Below the pieces are notes generated by a model that worked only from the letters and a program-made list of their open reading frames with translations, searched no databases and was not told the DNA's origin. The translations under genes were made by a program, and so were the position numbers. From assembly GCA_947074195.1 (NCBI GenBank), contig CAMTOS010000003.1, positions 1 through 64,000 of the forward strand: a stretch of DNA of 64,000 nt, written 5' to 3'. This document shows, one piece after another, positions 18,042 to 26,262 of the stretch. The DNA is from an uncultured Bacteroides sp. (lineage in GTDB: Bacteria; Bacteroidota; Bacteroidia; Bacteroidales; Bacteroidaceae). Numbering within the stretch: position 1 is the stretch's first letter; each line of letters opens with the position of its first letter.

Positions 18042-18360
18042 TAAAACCATCCTTGTGTAGCTGACTGATATATGTCGAAATACGAAACTCGTAGTCTTTT
18101 TCATTCTTGAAATAGTCTGCGAGTTTTTCTATTATATCCTGCACACTATTTTCTCCGTCTATCAGATTCCACACAGCAGTACCGTGTTCTTCTAAACGAA
18201 CACGAATAAAGGGCGACATACCCTTAGGAAGAAGGAAGCGTTGAATCCATTTACTTTTAAACCGGGGATAGACGATTACAGCGCAATCGTCTACCCATTC
18301 GGTTGTAATATGATTTTTACGTAAAGGGATAACTTCAAGTAAATTGATCTTATTTTTCAC
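18013..18360 (-). CDS. PqqD-family protein (orphan)
   Basis: This 115-residue protein carries the PqqD-like winged-helix pattern: RVRLEEHGTAVWNLIDGENSVQDIIEKLADYF. PqqD domains act as RiPP-precursor recognition elements that present a peptide to a radical-SAM maturase. No maturase or precursor is adjacent. The start is a GTG at 18360, overlapping the MFS stop by 11 nt, so it is translationally coupled to the transporter. Its 3' end overlaps the convergent DUF4831 gene. Confidence 0.82.
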   Translation of the reverse strand: MKNKINLLEVIPLRKNHITTEWVDDCAVIVYPRFKSKWIQRFLLPKGMSPFIRVRLEEHGTAVWNLIDGENSVQDIIEKLADYFKNEKDYEFRISTYISQLHKDGFITYALPVQP

Positions 18361-19759
18361 TTTGAGGAATATCAGCAGTTATATTAGGCAATTCCAGTCC
18401 GTATCCCTTCTTCTTATCTTCTGCCTTAAGCCAGATTCCCACAAACAGAGCAAGAATACCGAACAGAGCAAAAATAGACATCGGCAAAGTATAATTGTAA
18501 GTCTGGAATCCCTCGATAACCGGACCTTTGCAATAAGTATCAAGAACCCATCCGATAAGCAATGGCACACCCATCAATCCCCAGTTTTGTACCCAGAAAA
18601 TCAATGCATAGGCTGTACCCAACTGGCGTTCAGGAACAATTTTAGGTACAGAAGGCCACATAGCCGAAGGAACAAGTGAGAAGGCAAATCCAAGTACAAT
18701 CATAATGATTGTTGCAAACCACCACACATTAAGAAATGGCATGGCAAACATGGCATGAACAAAGATAAGCATCACTGCACCACTAATCATTAATGTTGCA
18801 CCTTTACCGATACGGTCATATAAAGAACCGAAAAGTGGAGTAAGAATGATAGCACCGATTGGCAACAGACCTGGAATGATACCAGCCATGTTAGTACTTA
18901 CACCATATTTCTGCACCATCAGATCGGCAGCATATTTGATAAACGGGAATACAGCTGAGTAGAACAATACACACAATAATGCAATCAGCCAAAAGCCTTT
19001 ATTAGTTACAATCGATAAGATATCTTTCATTCTGAAGCCTTCTTCTTCCTCAGCTCCTGAAGCTTCTAAAGAGTCATCTAATTTTTTATCATAGAATGTA
19101 TACACAAAGAAGGCAACGATTCCGATACAAAGCAGAATGAAGCATACCAGAATAGGAGCAGGAATATTAGGATGGAAATTACCAAGTGCATCGTAAACAC
19201 CAAAATATTCGGCCATCGGCACAGTTAACACCATAGCAAGAGTAGTACCAATACGTGCAGTAGACATCTCCAGACCCATAGCAAGAGCCAATTCTTTGCC
19301 CTTAAACCATTTTACAATGATTTTCGAGACAGTAATACCAATGATTTCAACACCTACACCAAAAATAGCATAACCTAAAGCAGCCAGAAACACCTGTGAT
19401 TTAAAACCAAAAATCAGTGCACCTTCAGCAAACTCCGAACTAATGGCATAATATTTAAGTCCACAACCTACAACCATTAATAAACATGCACCCATACCAG
19501 TGAAGCGAACTCCCATTTTATCGAGAATAATACCACCAATAATAAGCATAAAAAGGAATACATTAAACCAACCATAGGCACTTGTAAAGAAACCATAGTC
19601 TACACTATCCCATAGTAGTTCTTTTTCGAGCATTGGTTTAAGGGGAGACATTACGTCGGTAAGGAAATAGCCGCAAAGCATAGTAAATGCTACAAGGGCA
19701 AGAACACTCCAGCGAAGCACCTTTGATTCGTTGAGTTTTTGTTTTAAAAGTTCTGTCAT
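18350..19759 (-). CDS. Major facilitator superfamily transporter
   Basis: This 469-residue protein has about 12 hydrophobic helices in two halves with a charged central loop (about 225-245, LEASGAEEEEGF). The MFS loop 2-3 signature is visible as GGIILDKMGVRFTG and its second-half counterpart as GSLYDRIGKG. The overall pattern resembles MFSD1/NarK-like carriers. Substrate cannot be inferred. It is translationally coupled to the downstream PqqD-like gene. Confidence 0.88.
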   Translation of the reverse strand: MTELLKQKLNESKVLRWSVLALVAFTMLCGYFLTDVMSPLKPMLEKELLWDSVDYGFFTSAYGWFNVFLFMLIIGGIILDKMGVRFTGMGACLLMVVGCGLKYYAISSEFAEGALIFGFKSQVFLAALGYAIFGVGVEIIGITVSKIIVKWFKGKELALAMGLEMSTARIGTTLAMVLTVPMAEYFGVYDALGNFHPNIPAPILVCFILLCIGIVAFFVYTFYDKKLDDSLEASGAEEEEGFRMKDILSIVTNKGFWLIALLCVLFYSAVFPFIKYAADLMVQKYGVSTNMAGIIPGLLPIGAIILTPLFGSLYDRIGKGATLMISGAVMLIFVHAMFAMPFLNVWWFATIIMIVLGFAFSLVPSAMWPSVPKIVPERQLGTAYALIFWVQNWGLMGVPLLIGWVLDTYCKGPVIEGFQTYNYTLPMSIFALFGILALFVGIWLKAEDKKKGYGLELPNITADIPQSEK

Positions 19760-19851
19760 TGTGATAAGGTGTAATCAGTAATATTAATAATTGTGACAAA
19801 GGTAAGTAATTATAAAAAATAAAGACACACGAGAAGAAAGGTTTTTATAGA

Positions 19852-19888
19852 AAAAAGAAAGGCACAGAACTAAAAAGTTCCATGCCTT
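19852..19888 (-). terminator. Terminator after secG
   Basis: AAGGCA (19859-19864) pairs with TGCCTT (19883-19888), plus inner GAACT/AGTTC around a short loop. On the minus strand it is followed by TCTTTTTT. Confidence 0.8.
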
Positions 19889-19914
19889 CAGTATATTTTA
19901 GAATATATGCTCAA

Positions 19915-20256
19915 TTAGTTCTGACCATCAGCATCATCTGCTTGGAAAGGAGCTGCAGTTTCAGGAATTGTATAAGGATTAACCTGATCTTCCTGCTGAG
20001 CCTGTTCAATCATGATACCCTGATTTGTGTAGCTTGATGGAGTAACATAAGCAATAGCAATGCTCATAACTACAAGAAATGCAGCTAAACCCCAAGTCGT
20101 TTTTTCAAGGATATCAGTAGTTTTGCGAACACCCATAATGGCGTTTGATGAAGAAAAACCTGAAGCAAGACCTCCACCTTTTGAGTTTTGAATAAGTACT
20201 ATAAAGCACATAAGAATGGCAGCGATGCACATTAAGATAATAAATAGTAAATACAT
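19915..20256 (-). CDS. secG: Protein translocase subunit SecG
   Basis: SecG is a small partner of SecYE. Two membrane helices (about 3-22 and 54-73) flank the hallmark LIQNSKGGGLASGFS loop. At 113 residues it has an extended acidic/Gln-rich tail. It is the last gene of the rlmN-DUF4837-pdxA-activator-lptE-TPR-secG run on the minus strand. Confidence 0.95.
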   Translation of the reverse strand: MYLLFIILMCIAAILMCFIVLIQNSKGGGLASGFSSSNAIMGVRKTTDILEKTTWGLAAFLVVMSIAIAYVTPSSYTNQGIMIEQAQQEDQVNPYTIPETAAPFQADDADGQN

Positions 20257-20263
20257 TGTTTCG

Positions 20264-21031
20264 TTATTTTGATTTAGCGTTAATAATCAACTGTTCTAAA
20301 ATTTCTATTTGATCTGCAAAGTAAGCACTTTTTTTCGGATATTTCAAACTTAACTTTTTAATTATTTCAAGTGCCTTGCTATATCGCTGTTGTTTTATAT
20401 ATATTTTAGCTAATGTTTCCGTAAAATACTCATCTTCTTCTATATCATCTATTACCGGAGGATGATATGCGGGAGCATCAGCCGAAGAATTAGCTTCTGT
20501 ATTTCCGGGAGCAGGTAGTGAAAGAATAATAGGTTTATCACTATCGCTGCGTGCAATAAAACTATCGATTAAATCAAAGCTTTTACATTTCTGATCGTCA
20601 TCTTCAGCAACTTCAATATCGTCCTTTTCCATAAGATAAGACATATAATCAGTTGCATAATCTAATTGTGGAGCACTTTCTGTTTCTTCAGGAAGAGTTG
20701 ACAGAAAGGCATCAATCAGAGTCAATGTCCGGTCAAGCGAAACATCCTGAATCGTTTCAGACTCTTCACCATCTTCTGTTTTAGGCTTAATTTGATATTT
20801 GTATCTTTCCAGAAGTTTGAAAAGAATGGAGCGGTCGGTTACATAAAGTGCAGCTTTGCGCAGTTCTGTACCGAAGCTTTTATCTTTCAGAAGAAATAAA
20901 TTCTTGAGGAATAGTAAACGTAAAACCTGTGAATAAGGGAAACGAGCCAGTAAAAGGCGAAGCTCATAAAGGGTTTCGCTATTTAGTTTTTCGGGTTGAT
21001 TGATGAGTTGTTTTAAATTAGAAGCGATCAT
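20264..21031 (-). CDS. TPR-containing hypothetical protein of the lptE-secG cluster
   Basis: This 255-residue cytoplasmic protein begins with a leucine-rich helical segment (about 15-65) and ends with one tetratricopeptide-like pair (ETLAKIYIKQQRYSKALEIIKKLSLKYPKKSAYFADQIEILEQLI). The centre is acidic and probably disordered. The 5-nt and 7-nt gaps to lptE and secG imply one transcript and a link to envelope protein or LPS traffic. Specific function is unknown. Confidence 0.75.
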   Translation of the reverse strand: MIASNLKQLINQPEKLNSETLYELRLLLARFPYSQVLRLLFLKNLFLLKDKSFGTELRKAALYVTDRSILFKLLERYKYQIKPKTEDGEESETIQDVSLDRTLTLIDAFLSTLPEETESAPQLDYATDYMSYLMEKDDIEVAEDDDQKCKSFDLIDSFIARSDSDKPIILSLPAPGNTEANSSADAPAYHPPVIDDIEEDEYFTETLAKIYIKQQRYSKALEIIKKLSLKYPKKSAYFADQIEILEQLIINAKSK

Positions 21032-21036
21032 CTTAA

Positions 21037-21558
21037 TTACCAGTTGGCTACAGTTGCGTTAAAAATTTGTTCTACAATTTCCTGAACCATTTCAGAAATC
21101 AAGCCATCCTGAACGGTAGTCAGCAACTGGCTTGAGTCATAGGTACGAAATGCAGAAAACTGTCTCTCAAAGTCTTCGGCATGATTTGTATTGTTTACAA
21201 AACGCACATTCACCGTAACGGTAAGTTTAGTAGTCGATGAATAACCATCGGACTGCACTGCCTCATTATACTGATTATAACCTGTAATTTCACCTTCAAT
21301 TTGCAGGTCACCATTCATTCTAACCAGTTCCAATCGTGTCTGACGAACAAATATACTCTGAAGCTGATCATTGAAAGTAGTACCTAATGGTGCATATACA
21401 TAAGCCGATTTAATAGGAAAATCGCCGATTGTGATGGTTTTTACTTTGTCATAGTTAATAGAAGAACCATTAAACTTATAGGAAATTGTACATGCTGTAA
21501 GCAAAACAGCAATAGTGAGAAATGCGCTTATATTTACTACCTTTTTAATCCAAACCAT
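21037..21558 (-). CDS. lptE: LPS-assembly lipoprotein LptE
   Basis: The 173-residue protein has a lipoprotein signal (lipobox LLTAC, Cys about 23) and the CTISYKFNGSSINYDKVKTITI start typical of Bacteroidetes LptE. The remainder alternates strands as expected for the LptE fold. In this role it plugs the LptD barrel and helps place LPS in the outer leaflet. Its start overlaps the end of the sigma-54 activator gene by 14 nt. Confidence 0.88.
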   Translation of the reverse strand: MVWIKKVVNISAFLTIAVLLTACTISYKFNGSSINYDKVKTITIGDFPIKSAYVYAPLGTTFNDQLQSIFVRQTRLELVRMNGDLQIEGEITGYNQYNEAVQSDGYSSTTKLTVTVNVRFVNNTNHAEDFERQFSAFRTYDSSQLLTTVQDGLISEMVQEIVEQIFNATVANW

Positions 21559-22756
21559 ATTCTTTAATTTTTCTGTATAATGTACGCTCAGAAATATTTA
21601 AATCCTGTGCAGCACTTTTTCGTTTACCGTGGTGTTTTATCAATGCTTTTCTTATCAATTCTTTTTCAGCTTCGTCAAGTGATAAAGGTTCTTCGGTAAC
21701 ATATTCTTCGGGATCAACCAATTCACCTTCAACAATTGGATCAGCGTTCATCGATTGAATAATTGCAGGAACCGAACTTGTGACCGGAGTTACAGTCTGC
21801 GGAACTACAGTGACATTATTCTTTTCTGCCATTAGGTTATGCACCATGCTCTTGAGCTCTGCAACTTCTTTACGCATATCGAAAAGAACAGAATATAAAA
21901 TCTCGCGTTCGCTTTCAAAGCTCTTTCCACTATTATTACCGGAAACAACTGTTGGAAAACGCAAGTGGTTATCCGGTAAATATCGCTCTAATATTTTCGT
22001 ATCAATTTCCCGATTAGTTTCTATAATAGAAATCTGTTCAGTAATGTTTTTAAGTTGTCGGATATTTCCCGGCCATGGATAACTGAGCAATATCTTCTTT
22101 GCATCTTCTGTAAGTTGAATAGAAGGCATTCTGTATTTTTCAGCAAAGTCTGAAGCGAATTTACGGAAAAGAAGAAGTACATCATCTCCCCTTTCTCGCA
22201 ATGGTGGAACTTGTATAGGCACAGTGTTTAAGCGATAATACAAGTCTTCCCGGAATTTCCCATCAGCAATAGCCTGCTCAAGATTCACATTGGTTGCAGC
22301 AACTATGCGAACATCGGTCTTCTGAACTTTAGATGATCCGACTTTAAGAAACTCACCACTTTCCAGAACACGGAGTAATCGGGCCTGCGTTGGCAATGGC
22401 AATTCTCCCACTTCATCCAGAAAAATAGTTCCACCATCTGCTTCACCGAAATATCCTTTCCGTTCGCCGATTGCACCGGTAAAAGCCCCTTTTTCATGAC
22501 CAAAGAGTTCAGAATCTATAGTACCTTCGGGTATTGCACCACAGTTTACAGCAATATATTGCCCATGCTTTCTTTTGCTATATTGATGAATAATTTGTGG
22601 AAAACTTTCTTTTCCAACACCACTCTCACCTATTATCAGCACGGATAAATCAGTAGGAGCAACCTGAATGGCGATATCAATATCCCTCGTCAGGGCTTCG
22701 GCATTACCAATAATACCGAATCGCAATTTCACTTGTTGAATTTCTGCTTTAGTCAT
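21545..22756 (-). CDS. Sigma-54-dependent activator lacking a sensory domain
   Basis: The AAA+ domain begins almost at the N terminus: Walker A GESGVGKE (43-50), the sigma-54-contacting GAFTGA (90-95), Walker B GGTIFLDEVGE (about 108-118), and arginine-finger and sensor motifs. No receiver, GAF or PAS domain precedes it, so it is regulated by expression, by a partner, or is constitutively active. A linker rich in Val/Pro/Asn (about 310-350) leads to a C-terminal Fis-type HTH (374-403, GKRKSAAQDLNISERTLYRKIKEYG). It sits inside the pdxA-lptE-secG cluster. Confidence 0.92.
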   Translation of the reverse strand: MTKAEIQQVKLRFGIIGNAEALTRDIDIAIQVAPTDLSVLIIGESGVGKESFPQIIHQYSKRKHGQYIAVNCGAIPEGTIDSELFGHEKGAFTGAIGERKGYFGEADGGTIFLDEVGELPLPTQARLLRVLESGEFLKVGSSKVQKTDVRIVAATNVNLEQAIADGKFREDLYYRLNTVPIQVPPLRERGDDVLLLFRKFASDFAEKYRMPSIQLTEDAKKILLSYPWPGNIRQLKNITEQISIIETNREIDTKILERYLPDNHLRFPTVVSGNNSGKSFESEREILYSVLFDMRKEVAELKSMVHNLMAEKNNVTVVPQTVTPVTSSVPAIIQSMNADPIVEGELVDPEEYVTEEPLSLDEAEKELIRKALIKHHGKRKSAAQDLNISERTLYRKIKEYGLD

Positions 22757-22784
22757 AACACAAATTATTCACTTAATCTAAAAA

Positions 22785-23882
22785 CTACAAATCGTCTTCT
22801 ACAGAATCGAGTTTAAGCTTATCACTATCGTCACGCTTTTCGTAATACTGTTTACGCAATGGATGTGCAGAAGCCACCTCCTGACGTTCTCTGTTTCTGA
22901 AGATATCAATTGCTTCATAAACTGCTTCACGGAAAGATACTTCAGAAGCAACTCCTTTTCCGGCAATATCATAAGCAGTACCGTGTGCAGGAGATGTACG
23001 AATAACAGGTAGTCCTGCAGTAAAGTTTACTCCATTCTCCATTGCAAGTACTTTAAATGGCGTTAAACCCTGATCATGATACATCGCCAATACAGCATCA
23101 AAATGCTCGAAATTACCCGATCCCATAAAACCATCTGCCGCGAAAGGACCATAGCATAAAATACCTTTCTTCGACATTTCAGCAATAGCCGGAGCTATAA
23201 TCTCTTTTTCTTCTGTACCTAATAAACCATCATCGCCAGAATGTGGATTTAAAGCAAGTACAGCAATACGAGGAGCACTTAAACCAAAATCGACTTTAAG
23301 CGACTGGTTGAGTATCATAAGTTTCTCTTCAATCAACTCTTTGGTTATTGAAGAAGCAATATCTTTTACCGGAATATGACCGGTTACAAGCGCTACACGA
23401 AAATCATCTTTAAGCAATATCATTAAAGATTTAAAATTGTCGCCCAGTCTTTCTTCAATATATTCAGTATGTCCCGGGAAAGCAAAATCTTCACATTGAA
23501 TGGTGTGTTTGTTGATAGGTGCAGTAACTATCGCATCGATCAAACCATCTTTGTATTCTGATATAGCTTTTTCGAGAGCATCAAGTGCAGCTTTTCCGGC
23601 ATCAGCATCAGCTTTAGCAAATTCCACTTTAACCTCATCATTCGTGCAGTTAACAATACTAAGTTTATTCTCAGACGCATCTGCTGCAGAATTGATAATG
23701 CTGAAATTAGCCGGAATGTCAAGTGCTTTTCTGTGATATGTTGCTACTTTAGGCGATCCATATATAATTGGCGTACAAAGTTCCAGCATCATTGGGTCAG
23801 CAAAAGTTTTAAGAATAACCTCATAGCCAACGCCATTGATATCACCTTGAGTAATACCAATTCTTATTTTGTTACTTTTCAT
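22785..23882 (-). CDS. pdxA: 4-hydroxythreonine-4-phosphate dehydrogenase
   Basis: PdxA acts in the DXP-dependent pyridoxal phosphate pathway. The protein has the start RIGITQGDINGVGYEVILK, the PINKHTIQ and FPGHTEYIEERL metal/substrate segments, ALNPHSGDDG and MYHDQGLTPFKVL. At 365 residues it is slightly longer than E. coli PdxA because of a charged C-terminal tail. It lies 12 nt after the DUF4837 gene. Confidence 0.96.
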   Translation of the reverse strand: MKSNKIRIGITQGDINGVGYEVILKTFADPMMLELCTPIIYGSPKVATYHRKALDIPANFSIINSAADASENKLSIVNCTNDEVKVEFAKADADAGKAALDALEKAISEYKDGLIDAIVTAPINKHTIQCEDFAFPGHTEYIEERLGDNFKSLMILLKDDFRVALVTGHIPVKDIASSITKELIEEKLMILNQSLKVDFGLSAPRIAVLALNPHSGDDGLLGTEEKEIIAPAIAEMSKKGILCYGPFAADGFMGSGNFEHFDAVLAMYHDQGLTPFKVLAMENGVNFTAGLPVIRTSPAHGTAYDIAGKGVASEVSFREAVYEAIDIFRNRERQEVASAHPLRKQYYEKRDDSDKLKLDSVEDDL

Positions 23883-23894
23883 GTATTGCTTATA

Positions 23895-24938
23895 TTATTG
23901 TTGTTCTTCTTCGATGATTACCACTTCAGTATCATCTGTTTGTTTCAATTTTTCAGGTAAACGAAGAGTATACAATGATGGCTCTAATCCACGCATCAGA
24001 TTACCTTTCTTTTTATCTGGTGAATAAACAAAAACTTCAGCCGTAATGATACGGTTGTTTTCTTTATCCAAACGGGTGTGAGACACATAAGGACCACCCA
24101 TGAAATCTCCGTTCATCTTCCATAATCCACGTGCTTCGAGTGCATAATCACCCTGAACATTGATTGGAGTAACCTCAGTAAACAATGTATCAGTAGCCAT
24201 ATATGAACCTGGCATAGCACCGGGAAGATTAATCTTCATAACAGAATCACGTTTTTGAATAAAGAAATCCTTAGTGAAAGTATTGTTATCTGTAAAAGGA
24301 TAAGAATAGATCACAAAATTCAGATTACCTGTTGCTGTATTCGTTGAAGCCCAGAAAAAGTCTTCACCTTCTTTAAATGAAGCAAGTTCACCAGGCAGCC
24401 AAATGTCAGAACCAAACTCTTCTTTTACCTTATTCGAGATATAATCGCTATGCTTATTTTCCAGAATACGAATCTGTCTGTTCATTTCAGCCTTGGTAAA
24501 GAAATCAATAATCTGTTTTCCATGAGTTTCCACATATTCTTCAAATTCTCTGGCATTTGGTGCCTGAATCGTCATTATCATCTGTGGATTTGCATAGGTA
24601 TTCTTAGCATATTTAAGCGATACCTTTGTATAAATATCCTGTATATCGACTATAATAATATTGCGAACAAGTTTTAGAGTCGAATCAAACCCACTCATCG
24701 GAGTTTGCATTATTCTGAAATGGGCCTCAGATTGAGGTAAGCCTGGAATCGATGAGTTGAGCACATTGTACAAAGCTCTTCCGGCAGGACTTTCCCACGT
24801 ATCGTTTCCTACTACTACTAATATTTCATAAGAGCGGCCGCTTGATGTAGGTGACAGAAAACCTTTACTCCCACCACGACAAGAAGTTAACACACAAATT
24901 GTGAGCAATAAAGTAAAATTCAACAGATACTTTTTCAT
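23895..24938 (-). CDS. DUF4837 family lipoprotein
   Basis: The start chosen is the ATG at 24938 because it begins a proper lipoprotein signal (MKKYLLNFTLLLTICVLTSC). A -7 box TAGCTTTG lies at 24969-24962, just upstream; the open frame extends further but through that promoter. The 347-residue product matches the Bacteroidetes DUF4837 family (GRSYEILVVVGNDTWE near the N terminus). Function is unknown; it should be an extracytoplasmic lipoprotein. Position between rlmN and pdxA appears to be a common Bacteroidales arrangement (from memory). Confidence 0.85.
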   Translation of the reverse strand: MKKYLLNFTLLLTICVLTSCRGGSKGFLSPTSSGRSYEILVVVGNDTWESPAGRALYNVLNSSIPGLPQSEAHFRIMQTPMSGFDSTLKLVRNIIIVDIQDIYTKVSLKYAKNTYANPQMIMTIQAPNAREFEEYVETHGKQIIDFFTKAEMNRQIRILENKHSDYISNKVKEEFGSDIWLPGELASFKEGEDFFWASTNTATGNLNFVIYSYPFTDNNTFTKDFFIQKRDSVMKINLPGAMPGSYMATDTLFTEVTPINVQGDYALEARGLWKMNGDFMGGPYVSHTRLDKENNRIITAEVFVYSPDKKKGNLMRGLEPSLYTLRLPEKLKQTDDTEVVIIEEEQQ

Positions 24939-25014
24939 AAGGATTATATTTAAATTTTTAACAAAGCTACAATAAGTTAATATATTTAGTAATAACTTGG
25001 GGTAATAATTATTA

Positions 25015-26049
25015 TTAATTGTTGTTATTCTCCTGATTTTTTGCTGTCGACAACATACCACAGGCAGCAAATATATCTTCACCGCGTGATGCACGTATAG
25101 TTGAGAAAACACCATGAGAGGTCAGATAGTCACGGAAATTTGTCATTGTCTCCATGTCGGCACCTTCAAGGTCAACATCAGGTATAGCATGAAAACGAAT
25201 CAGATTTACACGACAATCGAGTGGACGAAGCAGTTTGGCTAGTTCTTTGGCATAAGGTAAAGTATCATTTACTCCCTTAAACATAATATACTCAAAAGAG
25301 AGACGACGCTGTTTACTAAAATCATATTGTTCCAGTAATTCAATCATTTCAGCAATAGGATATCCTTTTTCTGCCGGCATCAATTCTGCACGGAGTTGTT
25401 TATGTGGCGCATGTATACTAATGGCAAGATGACAATCTGATTCTTCGATAAAACGTTTTAATCCTTTTCGCAAACCAACAGTAGATACAGTTATACGTTT
25501 GGGACTCCATGCATATCCCCACGATGCTGTTAAGATTTCAAGAGCCTTCAGCACTTCATCAAGATTATCGAGTGGCTCGCCCATCCCCATAAATACGATA
25601 TTTGTCAGCTTATCGCTTTCGGGTATAGATTGAATCTGATTAATAATATCATTTGAAGAAAGATTCTTAGTAAAGCCTTGCTTACCGGTCATACAAAACT
25701 TACAGTTCATTTTGCATCCCACCTGTGAAGAAACACAAAGCGTAGCCCTGTCATTATCTGGTATATATACCGATTCAACAAAAGCATCTTCCCCTACAGC
25801 AAAAAGATATTTAATTGTTCCATCAACAGAAGGCATAGCTTCTACAGGTTTAGATACACCAATTACAAACTCTTCTTTTAATGCATTCCGTTGCTTTAAA
25901 GAAAGATTTGTCATTTCATCAATGTCCGTAATCTTTTTTACATATAGCCATGAAGCTATTTGTTTAGCTGTAAATTTCGGCATTCCCATGCTTTTAACCA
26001 ACTCCTCGAGTTCAGACAATGTCTTTCCTAATAATGGATATTTTACCAT
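25015..26049 (-). CDS. rlmN: Dual-specificity rRNA/tRNA methyltransferase RlmN
   Basis: This radical-SAM enzyme makes 2-methyladenosine at 23S A2503 and tRNA A37. The cluster motif is C112-x3-C116-x2-C119 (GCKMNCKFCMTGKQGF). GMGEPLDN and the C-terminal IRASRGEDIFAACGML with the catalytic Cys are present. I chose the ATG at 26049 (MVKYPLLGKTLSELEELV), giving 344 residues; the longer frame adds 16 residues without family similarity. Confidence 0.96.
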   Translation of the reverse strand: MVKYPLLGKTLSELEELVKSMGMPKFTAKQIASWLYVKKITDIDEMTNLSLKQRNALKEEFVIGVSKPVEAMPSVDGTIKYLFAVGEDAFVESVYIPDNDRATLCVSSQVGCKMNCKFCMTGKQGFTKNLSSNDIINQIQSIPESDKLTNIVFMGMGEPLDNLDEVLKALEILTASWGYAWSPKRITVSTVGLRKGLKRFIEESDCHLAISIHAPHKQLRAELMPAEKGYPIAEMIELLEQYDFSKQRRLSFEYIMFKGVNDTLPYAKELAKLLRPLDCRVNLIRFHAIPDVDLEGADMETMTNFRDYLTSHGVFSTIRASRGEDIFAACGMLSTAKNQENNNN

Positions 26050-26212
26050 AATGATTTTATCAAACCTGTTTTTATTATAACATACAAAAATAATCAATCT
26101 AATTCAAATCTAATATATAACAAACCTGAAAGAAGAATACTTAATTATTTTTTCAATTTTTACTTATTATATATTTTATTGAGCAGAAATACAGCACTTC
26201 ATTATAAAGTAA

Positions 26213-26238
26213 AAAAAACCGACCCCGAAAGACCGGTT
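26213..26238 (-). terminator. Terminator after the PpiD/SurA-like gene
   Basis: On the minus strand AACCGGTC and GGTCGGTT pair (two G-U) around a short TTTCG-containing loop, followed by a run of eight T (plus strand 26211-26238). Confidence 0.75.
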
Positions 26239-26262
26239 CTTATATTATATATTGATCTTTTT

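Noticed and set aside
24939..25115. N-terminal extension of the DUF4837 gene
   Set aside because: It runs through a promoter box and into the rlmN 3' end; the lipoprotein signal starts at 24938.
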